Under the pieces are notes generated by a model, which had not been told where the DNA came from, did not search any database, and saw only the letters and a program-made list of their open reading frames with translations. Shown here one piece after another: positions 1-11,300 of a DNA stretch of 64,000 nucleotides. Positions within the stretch are counted from its first letter, which is position 1. Each line of letters begins with the position of its first letter. Position numbers and translations under genes: made by a program. The DNA comes from Metridium senile (lineage: Eukaryota; Cnidaria; Anthozoa; Actiniaria; Metridiidae): assembly GCA_949775045.1 (NCBI GenBank), contig OX459110.1, positions 11,565,741 to 11,629,740 of the forward strand, in the 5' to 3' direction.

Positions 1-860
1 ATCTTCACCATCTTCACCATCTTCACCATCATAATCATCATCATTCTCATCATGGACATCAACATCACAAGTATCATTGTTGTCATTACATTTTACCTAG
101 TGGGAAAGGATTATCAATAAACAAACCATCATCATCATCACTGCCATTATTATCATCTTAACTATTATCATCATCTTCATTATCATCATCATCTTTACTA
201 TCACCATCATCATTCTCATCATCATCACAACCACCAGACTGAGTACATTTAATACCATTACATTTTACCTCAAGAACTAGCGGGAAAGGATTATCAATAA
301 ACCGATCCTCATCATCACTAACATCATTATCATTGTCACTATATATCACCATCATCATCATCATCATCACAACCATCAGCAATATGGGTCAGTTCGCCCA
401 AATGCACTTACGAATTGGGTCGATTGTATTAAAACAATTTTAATTTACCATACTTTGTTCACTTAAGACCGTGTATTGGGGGACAAAACGACTTAGGAGA
501 AACTTGGAGAAAATTATCAGTACCATTGTTGTCATTACATTTTACCTCAACAACTAGTGGGAAAGGATTATCTACGAACGACCCATCATCATCATCATCA
601 CTAACATCATCATCATCTTCACTATTATCATCATCATTCTCATCATCATCATCACAACAACAAGTATTATTGATGCCATTACATTTTACCTCAACTAGTG
701 GGAAAGGATTATCTATGAACGACACATCATCATCATCACTAACATCATTATCATCTTTACTATCATCATCACCTTCACTATCATCATCATCATCATCATC
801 TTCACTATCACCATCATCATCATTCTCATCATCATCATCACAACCACCAATACATTTGAT
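1..860. repeat. (TCA)n microsatellite blocks in the last AOAH intron
   Basis: Long runs of TCA/ATC trinucleotides at about 1-60, 130-235, 310-375, 580-655 and 725-845 separate the exon-derived units. They give an Asp-rich reading on the minus strand and a Ser-rich one on the plus strand, neither of which I consider coding. Confidence 0.85.
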
Positions 861-912
861 GCCATTACATTTTACCTCATTAACTATTGGGAAAGGATTA
901 TCTATGAAAGAC
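84..912 (-). repeat. Minisatellite built from the AOAH exon 3 tail and its splice donor
   Basis: On the minus strand the exon 3 end (codons for DNPFPIVNE) and its donor GTAAAATGTAATGG occur at about 858-912 (authentic) and again at about 671-726, 531-583, 253-305 and 84-125, separated by (GAT)n arrays. The GGGAAAGGATTATC core lies at 889, 700, 559, 282 and 102. The first three copies are spaced 189 and 141 bp, multiples of three, so they share one open frame; the last two do not keep it. Confidence 0.85.
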
Positions 913-3900
913 ACATCAAAGTTGTTGTACTTGTTGGTGGCATTTTCTGCAACATCCCTCATGACAGCAGTCAGTGCCATTGCTCTCTCTGCAGTAAAAT
1001 TCCTGACCGTCTCATTAGTATTCAAATAACCATAGCACGGTGAAACATGGAGACAGTTCAAGAAATCATAAAACTTAGCATACGTGACATCATGTCTCAA
1101 TGAACCAATCGGATGGATTCTATTATGCATGTTATTATACAATACCCTTCCATCCACCATTCCTACTATAAGAACATGACTTCCACTTGGAAGCTGTTCA
1201 TCCAGTCTGCCTAAGGTCTCTAGAAGATTGTTTTTCATTTGCTGAGGAGTAGTCATGTTAGCAAAACTGTGCCAATGATTACAGACGTCATTTCCCATTA
1301 ATGAGTAGATGACTAAAGCAGGTTGGTCAACTCCTTTTCTACGGTTTAACGATTTAAGGAGAATTTTGTTGACGTCAAAGGAGTCTGCACCATTTTTGGC
1401 CAGGTTTTGGTAGTCACGGTGATTGCAGCGGTTTCGCTGGAATAGCTTCATGTAAATTGAAGACACGTTTCCTTTGTCCAAGGACCACCTGAAAGAATTT
1501 ACAACAAAGATTAAGCAACTAGTACTTTCATTACCTGGACGCCTGCAAGGACAATTACCTGTACAGCTTGTTAATTTTCTTATTTTCTTTGTTAATTTTT
1601 TCTATTTCACATATTTTTGTAGAACTTATATGATATCTTCATTGATTTTAATAAAGAAAAAGGTGGGGGTCGCCGTATTTGTTTTCAAGATATTTTGCTG
1701 CAAACTTTGAAGATTTCCATGCCATCTAGCTCATTTTTCTGCCATAAACGAAAACATTCAGGTATTCCTTGCCATGTGCAGAAAAGATGTCTAGTATAGT
1801 CTGGCTTCGAATTTATTGAGGTTTAATTTGCAGCTTTGGAAGAAATTGGGACCAAACTTATGTCTGGTATAAAGATAATTCCATTTTCTTGAGGGTATGG
1901 TATGTAAAGGCCTGAACAAACGGTTTCAACATTTGCTTCAACATCTGTTCGATTTTGTTGAATGGCAATGTTTAAACGCTTTTAAACTCTTTCAACACCA
2001 ATTCAACATCGTTTCCTCACAGTTTAACAATGTTGAAATAGTTTAGAAGCGTTTAAACATTGCCATTCAACTAAATCAAACAGATGTTGAAGCAAATGTT
2101 GAAACCGTTTGTTCAGGCCTTACTGTTCAACTCGCCGTACCATAGTCACTTACAAAAACTTTGATGAATTTTTGACATTATTTTGACATTTTCCCATCTC
2201 AATGGACCAATCAGGTACAAGTTTATATTGACAGGTGGAGTTTATATTGACAGACGGAGACTTTAGAAACTTTGATGTCAGTAATTGGTCCGATTGAGAT
2301 GAAAAAATGTCAAAATAATGTCAAAAATTCATCAAAGGGTTTTGTAAGTACAGTGAGTCACACAGTAAGGGTTTCACTAAATGTATAACTTGATTACTCA
2401 CTTGGATTGATTATAGTATCCTGTATATAGGGAAAGCTGTGGCCAGTCCACTTCATTGCCTACTACAAACTCAGCCTCATCAAATACTGACTCTTTAAAC
2501 TCTGATGAGTTGAGCCATTGAGGTGGAAGATGGAAATGGGCCGCTACCGAATCACCAAGGACTATCAAACCTAAATAGCCAGTATCTGAATAAAGAATAT
2601 AGAGGAAGTTAGTAAAATATAAATTAATACAGCAGTCAAACGACCACATATGTGCCTAGTCGTTTGACTGCTGTGTCCCAAAATCTGCTAAACAAACTTT
2701 TTTTTTTTTTGACTCCCAAACTTTACTACATGACTAAATGTGTGATTGTATTCACTTATTTCAAAAATTGTTGCCACAGCTAAAGCAACATGGGGGGAGG
2801 GGGGGGGTTAATCCCTTCGTCCAAGTGGTAGGGGTGATCGGCAGAGGTTTTGAAAACAACCCCTAAAAGGTACGCACAGATAAAAATAACTGTTAAAGCC
2901 TTGTTGATTTCAACCCCTAATAGGTATGGCTGTGCGATGTTCTTGCTAGACAAGCTTACTTTTAGTAACAAAGCAGAGTAAAAATGATTTTTAATCCAGC
3001 TACAACCAAAAAGGGAAATATTTTTAACCCTGAAAGGTACGCTAATTACTCCTACCATTTGGACAAAGGGAGTAACCCCTTTCACTGCATGTTATTGTAT
3101 TCCGGTTACAATCATTTTTGTTGCAAGTTCTGATTTGCAGTCCATAAAATTCATTATATATAATCACTTAAATTGGTGAATAGAAACTAGTGAATAAACT
3201 AGTATAGGCTGCGTCGGTGTTTGATATCAACCATAGGTAATATAATGAAATTTGTAACACCGTAAAAAATGTTGACTTAATTTTACTGATGTTTTGAGCT
3301 TTAGCCCTTCGTCATAGTCACTCCGACAAAGGTCTAAAGCTTGAAATGTCAGTTAAGTTAGGTCAACGTTTTTTAAGGTATTACTAATTTAATTATATTG
3401 TCTATCATCTATTTTTTAAAGCTACGTACCCTGCACCCACAAGAAGAAACAACTTACAAGAGAAAACTCTGGTCCATGCAGGGTGAAATTAAGTACGTTG
3501 TGCAAAATACATAACGAAAGCTCTTTACAAATTTCATTATATTACCTATCACTTAAATTGGTGTGTTAACATTACTGCTGTTTTTAATACTTACCTTTAC
3601 AAAGGAGTTCTTCATATGTTTTCAGTGTATCTAGATTCAGACCCCAGATACCATTGCAATTAGTATCTAATATAATATCACCCTGATCAATAGCGCCAGG
3701 TCGCACAAGATGGTTAAAATCATCACAATCTCTTCCCCTCCATGACCATCCTCGCCATGCCTCACTCACACTACTGAAATAATCATTGTCCCAATCAACT
3801 AACGGATGGTGGTTATTGAAAACTCTGTTAATAAGGTCACAGAACTCCCTCACACCCGGAAGCTCACAAGGGTCAAAAAACGGTTCCGTGACGTCATCTT

Positions 3901-4339
3901 GAAAGTTCACTGATTTCGTTTCCCGTGCTATTGAAAGCTTTTTCCTGGCGCTGTACAGCAATGACTCGAAATCTCCCTTTGGGGGAAAAGCATGGCATGT
4001 AGGGTACCCTTTTTCTGTGTAACAAAGCTTGATTGCGTTACATATGACATCTGCAGTCACGTCCTCGCTTAGTATATTTATAATCTGAGGAATGTAGTAG
4101 TGGCCTAAGGAGGCACATGCTCCTTTGAAGATAGGTGCTGGAAGAAGGTTACAGAATCTATCAAACGCTTGCACGAAAGTTTCGTTGTGAATAACACTGA
4201 GTTGATCAGTGAGGGCTGATACAGCAATGCAAGCAGCACAGTAAACTCCACCATTCTTCCCTTTAGTGTTTATGGCTGAAGTACGACAAAAGCAGCATAA
4301 AAACAATAGAACTCCAAGTAGAAATACTTTCGGACCCAT
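876..4339 (-). CDS. AOAH: Acyloxyacyl hydrolase (AOAH), three exons, 3' end outside window
   Basis: AOAH removes secondary acyl chains from lipopolysaccharide lipid A; known members are secreted or lysosomal. Coding exons on the minus strand: 4339-3595, 2585-2402 and 1488-876, all GT-AG with matching phases, 514 codons so far. Residues 1-22 form a signal peptide; about 30-115 is a Cys-rich saposin B domain; the GDSL-type lipase domain starts in exon 2 with VLGDSVAAHFH (Ser about 261 as nucleophile), then NEVDWPQLS, RNRCNHRDYQN, VIYSLMGNDVC and FLNCLHVSPC, all AOAH hallmarks. Exon 3 is ended at the donor GTAAAATG after IVNE, where the family alignment calls for a junction. The vertebrate protein is about 575 aa, so about 60 residues with the catalytic His block (GFHPN) should lie left of base 1. 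The frame stays open past the donor into Asp-rich repeat DNA down to 459, which I read as intron. Confidence 0.9.
1906..2122. mobile_element. Foldback MITE, family A, copy 1
   Basis: Arms starting AAGGCCTGAACAAACGG and ending CCGTTTGTTCAGGCCTT pair over about 75 bp; the interior carries TTCAACAT-type short repeats. Same family at 23494-23707 and 62018-62232. It sits in the AOAH intron 1489-2401. No coding capacity. Confidence 0.85.
2144..2354. mobile_element. Foldback MITE in AOAH intron
   Basis: Arms of about 65 bp (left starts ACTTACAAAAACTTTGATG, right ends CATCAAAGGGTTTTGTAAGT) flank a short loop with duplicated GTTTATATTGACAG. It lies about 20 bp from the family A element, so two MITEs are stacked. 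Confidence 0.85.
2788..3093. mobile_element. Inverted-repeat element in AOAH intron
   Basis: Left end reads GGGTTAATCCCTTCGTCCAA then GTGGTAGG; right end reads CCTACCATTTGGACAAAGGG then AGTAACCCC, an imperfect terminal inverted repeat of about 35 bp. The interior repeats an AACCCCTAAAAGGTA-like motif. No plausible coding sequence. Confidence 0.7.
3165..3560. mobile_element. Hammerhead-like foldback repeat, degenerate copy 1
   Basis: The shared stem sequence (AAATTTGTAACACCGTAAAA, then ATGTTGACTTAA) is followed by a minus-oriented core at about 3286-3318 and a second plus-oriented core at 3322-3352 (CCGACAAAGG, loop TCTAAAGC, TTGAAATGTC). Flanking GCGTCGGTGTTTGATATCAA also occurs at about 61.5 and 62.5 kb. 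Located in the AOAH intron 2586-3594. Confidence 0.7.
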
Positions 4340-5382
4340 TCTTGATATAGTTAAGAGTCTTTCAGAGAGAGCTATGACTGTAAAGCTGCGGGAATTAATC
4401 CTTTTTCAAGACGAAGTTCATGAAAAACTCGTGATTCCGAAGTTTCGATACTGGATCAGTGGATCGATGTTGTGTTTCATACTAGTGCCAGCCCTCTCGT
4501 AGATTTCAGTAGACAGGAATCCCAAAAGAAACAAAATATGTGGTAATCAAAATATACATTGGGCTTTTGTTTAAAAACGTTTTGGTAAACATTTTTCTCT
4601 CGATAATTTGTATCTTATTAACATTACGTCACAAAAGAGTATGTTTCTCGGATGAGGATGACGTAAAGCTGGAGGTCCCGTCTGCCTTCACTATAATTTC
4701 TATATAAGGTGGACGTAAAAAATCCTGTTGTGCTCCTCGAAAAGAGCAGGGGATTGTCTCCCGGCACAATAGAGTCAGGTCTCAGATATTATAACGTAGT
4801 CTATAATATTCAGTATTGAAAGCAGACTTAAATGGTAAAGAAAGCAATAAAGTTCGTAAGAGCTGAAGTTTATACTACTTGAAAACCTTTGTTCTAGATT
4901 TCCTTTACACATTGAAGGATATCCTGTTTATGTTCGCAAAAAGTGAAATATTTTATTGAAAAAAATTTCAACACTGCCACTCCCCTTCCCCACCCCTCCA
5001 TAGAAAGTCACTGCGTTTGCGCCTACCATGATGTCGCACATGCGCAAAGTGTAGGAGTAAAACATGGTTAGTTGAAGGAAGTGTTGAGAGTCGTTCACAA
5101 CCCGACAAAAAAGGGTTTTTTCTCTATGTTTTAGTAATGTATCCTCGATATTACAAAGGTAATATCTTACTCAGTTATTGCTTGAGTTAAATACGGTTTT
5201 AAGTTGGGAAATCTCGCCAAGAACCTCGTGTAACTTTAGTTCTTCATGAGCTTCTTCAATATCTTGACGGAAACTACTACATCCCTCAAAGAAGACCTCC
5301 TAAACGGACATTTACTAACTGGTAAAGATAAAGAAATATAATTACAGACACTGGAGTTAATTATCTACGAAGTAATATCAAA
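4340..5382. promoter_or_regulatory. Divergent intergenic region between AOAH and USP6NL-like gene
   Basis: About 1 kb separates the AOAH start from the first coding exon of the TBC gene, so it should hold both promoters and 5' UTRs. I see no coding exon. An imperfect hairpin-like stretch lies around 4720-4770. GC content rises slightly near 4980-5060. I cannot place the transcription starts. Confidence 0.5.
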
Positions 5383-8300
5383 ATGAGTGAGTAAATTGCT
5401 TTGTACGATTTTAGATTTGTTGTTAAAGTTGACGCATTTAGAATACTGAAGTACGAGATGGCTCGTACAACATGGATATACCAGTGAAATTTGAGATTGT
5501 CTTACTTAAATTGTTCTTACATTCGTCATTTATCTTACTTGTTGAGTTTGTTAGTATTCCATCTAGGCTTTTTAGAAATCTTTGATTTCAACGTGTCCAC
5601 ATCAGTAAATATTTACGCACATAACTTAGAATAATTCATCCAAAAAATTGAAGATCCTGATGCAGCGTAATATCAACATACCAATGCCGAATTATGAAGT
5701 AAAATTTAGACATTTTAAACTCTGAATTTACGGTGATTGTATTGACTAATGAATTGGGACACCATATCTTTTCTCGATGCGAAATCGAAGGTAATTTTCA
5801 GTCGACTTTTTGTCGCCACACCTCGCAATCTCGTGTTGAAAGAATTCACTCGACAAACCAAAAATATTTGATTCATTTGTCCGGAATTATTACCAAAGTA
5901 AAATCGATATTAAGTTATTTCGATGACGATGAGTTATTATTCCATGTACGTGGAAGCTAATCATTAAGTGAGGTTATAATGGTGTTAAATTATTGTCGAA
6001 TATTGCGTGATTCTTTAGTGTTACCTCTAATTGATGTACATGTGTATACATTGTCTTTCTTTTCCAACATTTATCCGTCAATACTTCATACTAATTCTTC
6101 GAAATACAATTCAATTTCTTGATGTATAGTTATCTATCTATTTAATATAATATATTTAAATTTTGGAATCAATTATGTAGTTGCTTTCAAATGGTTTCTC
6201 AAATTTGCTTTAAGAAAATGTTGTTGTTAACTCATTATAAGTCCGTCCTAGTTTGAAAGAATTGGCACCATGTAGTTTTCTGAAAGCAATATACAAAAGT
6301 TTTGCATCTTCATTTTGTAGAGCAGTTTTTCTACAAGGAACATAAGTTTAGATTTATTTTTTCTTAACAAGCAAATGTCAATCAATTTCTAATTTTTAGC
6401 AAATAATAACAAATAAAAGTTAAAGTTAATAATATTGTTTGTTAAGTTTTATGTAAATCTTCTTACAGAGATTAAAGTTTTAGGATGGGTTTAAAAAAGT
6501 TCTGAAAGGACAACACAGCTGTCAGAATAATATTGTTGTGCATACTTTAATTAATGTGAATCTTATTTGTTGTGATGTGAACACATAATATTGTGATTTG
6601 ACTTGGACTTAATATTGTCAAATTTTAAGCATATATTTTTTTTATATTTTTAAATTATTTTAATTTGTGTAAATATATAAGTTGGAATTTTATTAAACAT
6701 TTTAGGGGCATAAAAGATAACGAATATCATAGAAAGCTAGAAACTTATTAAGATATTTATTGTCGTCTTCTTTGTGGAATAATTAAATAAAACTACATTT
6801 AGAATAACTAAAAATGTTGTTTGAAAATGTTTAGAGGAAAAGAGCAAAAATAAGAAATGTTTCATATTTGTTATAGATGAAATATGCTTGAGAAATTCAA
6901 AACGAACAAGAATTAAATGAAAAAAAACTTATATATGATTGTTTTTAATTTGTTTTTAAGTTAACTTACATTGGTCACAACCAATTGTCATAAAAGTGAA
7001 AGTTCCTTTGAGATTTGAGTATTGAAAGCATTTGTTTATATAAATCCTTTTATGGTAATTAAAAATCAATTATGAGTGATTGCAATATTAGTATAACACA
7101 TTTTAATTTCTTCTTGTTCATTATGTGAATGAATGAATTTATTGACTTATGATCGAATAAATGAAATATCATAATTAATAATAATAAAAATATCATTGTA
7201 ATGCAACATTGTTCTTATTTGACCAGCCAAATTATCACTTTAATAAGTAATCTTTCAATTAGTTAATCAATATAATTAGCACATGCATTTGCAAGGTATA
7301 TTTATTTAATTGTTTTTCAAAATTTGTCAGTGGCAAATCAAGTTTTAAAATAGAATAAGTAGTTTAAAATTAAAATTGATTTTGTTTATCAATTTTCCTG
7401 ATATTTAAAACTCCAATAAAGATAAAAAAGTATAATGGAACTGTATAATAGATGCCAATCTGATATATGTCTATGTTATTTCTTTCTCTTTCATATATTC
7501 ATGCATTTTCTTATCAAATTGGTAAGTGTCCTTTTACATGTAAAAATATAAACGTTGGCTAACTTATACTAATATAGGTATTTCATAATAAATTAACAGA
7601 TAATCAATTGATCATCATAGTAGAATGCAAATAGTATATCTGTGAAACAATAGTAATCTATTCTAAATAGTACAATTTTTGTACTTATAAATATACTGTC
7701 AGTACAAAATTACTCCATTCTGATTGGACAAGAGGAGTACAATTAAATCGTAAATTGTACTCTGCAGAGAACCAATTAGTTTTTCAGTATTTTATAAACA
7801 AAAAATCGCACGATCTTCTCGTACAATTTGTAATTTATAGATACTTGTGACTTTTGAAAGTTAACAAATTGGACTCGCTTAAAGTCTCATCCAAGTTTGA
7901 AAACTTTCAAAACATCACTCGTACCTATTAATTACAAATTGTACTGAAGATCGTGTGAATTCCTATACTAATCTATTGATTAATGTAGGACTATTTTATA
8001 CTATTTAGTTTTACAGATATTTTGTTTGCACTCTAGTCAAGTGTTCACATTAATCCTATAAACTATAATTGTACTGAAAGTACTTATTCATGCTAAATCC
8101 TTTGTTTAATATTATTGAATTATTGTACTATTTGGCACTAGAGTTGTTTTCATTAACCCATGAAACAAAGTGTATTCAATTTTAGTTAAAGTACATGTAT
8201 GGTAGTCAATATTGACATTAGATGTGCTGCCAAGGACTGGGTTGTTTGGAGAGTTATTGCAGTTGACTTCTCAATTATGAGTCAAATAACAACAAAAGAG

Positions 8301-11300
8301 CACAATTGAATTAGTGTACATTAGAGAGTAATACACTTAAGTGTGTTTAACTGGTTAATGAGAACAATTTCTAATTAGTACTGTTTGTTTCATGGGTTTA
8401 GTGTGGCCACTTTAGTAATAATAATATTACATAAAGTATACACCTAATTGCGAGAATGTTGTCACATGAAAAAAGAACATTAGTAATTTAGTAAGAAAGG
8501 AATAACAAAAGAAAGAGTAAAGCTTGAGTGGTCTTCTTTTGTCTTTTAATGAATTCCTTTCCCACTAATTTACAAACTGTGCAAAAGTCAGGACAACGTT
8601 CTTGCAATTTGGTAAGAAAAGAAGAACATTTTTTAATTCCCATTTAGGAATATATCTGTGTTAACATATTGTATTTTTTCTCTAGGTATGCATTCATCAG
8701 ATAACGATGACCATGACAGTAATAGAGCAAGGGCAGCCATTATTGCAAGATACGACAGGGTAAGAAGCATATAGTAGGGGGTGAAGGGGGGGGGGGGAAT
8801 TGGAAACTTCAAAACTGCACAATCGCACCGAAATTTGCTAAAAACCGCAAATGCAAGATTGGTAAAACCACAAAACTACAGATATAAATGAAAACAAAAA
8901 TGCACCAAAAATAAAGCGAAACTACATCACCCCAAACCCTTACATTTCCTCATATAAAAGTACTCAACTGCCTCGCTTTCTAATTCTTCAGTATAAAAGG
9001 AAACACTCATTTAAAACTCATGGCAGAATGCTTTGTCACCCGTGAAGTGAGAAGCCTACAAGCAAGTATTGCATGGGATTATGGGTTACCTATGTATACT
9101 TTATTAGAACACAGGGATTTCAAGGCCACATTGCTACACTTGTCAATATGTTATTGAAAAATGTCCATTTTGACTTATCAAAGAACAAGAAAGAAAGGCG
9201 TTCCGAATGCACATTTAGTTTCTGAACTGATCCATGATCCTTTGCGCCACTAGCTTGTGTGCTTTTCACGGGTGACAAACTTTCTCAGAAAGGGTGTATC
9301 TCAGTCTTTCCCAAGACTACCCATGTGCATGGACAATCACAGTTCACCATTATCACTTGCACATGGTTTTAAACATTGTAATATCTTTCTCAGGGTTATG
9401 ATGATGGTGCAGAAGTAGATGACTGGGAAGATGCAAACTTCTTTGTATATAAAGTAACAGATCGATATGGATTTCTGCAGTGAGTTCAACACTTATGATG
9501 ATGATTATCTCACAAAGCAGCTAATAGACCTAATCGGCTAATGTGTTGCTATGTACGTTTCCACCCAATTCAAATCCTCTGGGAATAAAAACTTTTGTTC
9601 CCAACATTTTCCATGTGATATCGTAATACATAAGACAAAGAATCCTATTCCCAAAAGATTTGAATTGGGTGGAAACATACATAGCAACCATTAGCCGATT
9701 TTGGTCTAATCATATGCAAATCATCCCAAGGCTCACTTTGACTTAATAGAACAAGAACACCATGAGCCAGAGTGAGGCTTGCTGGGCATTTGCATATGAT
9801 TAGCTGATTTGTGAAAATGGTCTTTAACCAAATTGTCATGTTAATTTTACCAAAGTATTCGAGAAATTGCTATATATTGAGAATTGTGCAATTTTATTTC
9901 AGCAAAAACGCTATACCTGATGAACATGATCCCAAGGTATTCAAATTGTTTCTTTTGATTTACATTGCTTCCTTCTTGAAACTCTTCCTACTCTCTCTCT
10001 CTCTTCCTCCTTTAATACTTTTGTCTTTTATCCCTTCCCTCTTTTCTTTCTCTTCCTTTCCTTTCCATTCTTTCTATGGAGGGGGATTCCAGACTTAATT
10101 GTCATTCAATCATATCAGATGCCATTAGATCATATCAGATGCCATTAGATCAATTTGTTCATTCTGTGATATCAATCCTTCGTTGTCATTCAATCATATC
10201 AGATGCCATTAGATCATATCAGATGCCATTAGATCAATTTGTTCATTCTGTTAATCAATCCTTCGTTGTCATTCAATCGTATCAGATGCCATTAGATCAA
10301 TTTGTTGCGTTCTCTTGTTTTTAAACAAGCTGTGTAATCGATTTCAAATAGATTCCATCAAAATCAATCTGATTTTTTATGTCGTTTGTCATTTGATCAA
10401 AAACTTCATGCCATTATGTTTGACGTCATCATTACGTCCAGCGGCTGACTTTTTAAACACAGGCGTACGTCAAGTTACCGTGCTCCACGTGCTTCGTTTC
10501 TTCATACTTTCTACCAGTGTAAACTGTGTATCTATTTAGCTGTTAGCTATAATAATTTGTCTGAGAAGCAGCAAATAGATCGAACAAGCCAACTCCTACG
10601 GGAAGCTTTAAGTTGTTTGGACAGAGTTAACGAGGGAAATCCTTTAGGACGTCCGACGGCAGGACCTGGCACTTCGGGGCAATGCTCAAGCGTCATCAGA
10701 GTTTAGGTAAGAATTCCCCGCCTTCTAACAGCAAATTCATGAAAGAAAACCTATGGAATATAGTTAGTGTTAACTAAACGAGGCTGATCTGGCCTCGATT
10801 GCGCCATAATTTATTTAGAGGCTTTGTAAATCGACTTCAGATGGGTATCACGACTGACACTACGGGTTGTGTTTCGTGTACCGGAATGTACTGAATCATG
10901 AATTTGTTGTGTATTATTTTTTGTACTTGTTGGTCTAGTTTATGTATTAATTTTTATTTGTAATGGAATTGTTTGCTGGTACATGTGTTTATCACTGCTG
11001 GGATGTATAATTCAACTAACAGTAAAACAATTAATACTCAACAAATTCATGATTCCGGTACACGAAACACCAGCCGACACTACTAAAATTAATACATAAA
11101 CTAGACCAACAAGTACAAAAAATAATACACAACAAATTCATGATTCAGTACATTCCGGTACACGAAACACAACCCGTAGTGTCAGTCGTGATACCCATCT
11201 GAAGTCGATTTACAAAGCCTCTAAATAAATTATGGCGCAATAGAGGCCAGATCAGCCTCGTTTAGTTAACACTAACTATATTCCATAGGTTTTCTTTCAT

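Noticed and set aside
459..875. Asp-rich extension of the AOAH frame as real protein
   Set aside because: AOAH family alignment needs a junction after IVNE, a donor is present at 875-874, and the extension lacks the conserved GFHPN block. Kept as a finding on alternative donors.
5733..5960. 75-codon open frame in RabGAP intron 1
   Set aside because: No family resemblance, no splice context, and length is not unusual for AT-rich intronic DNA of this size.
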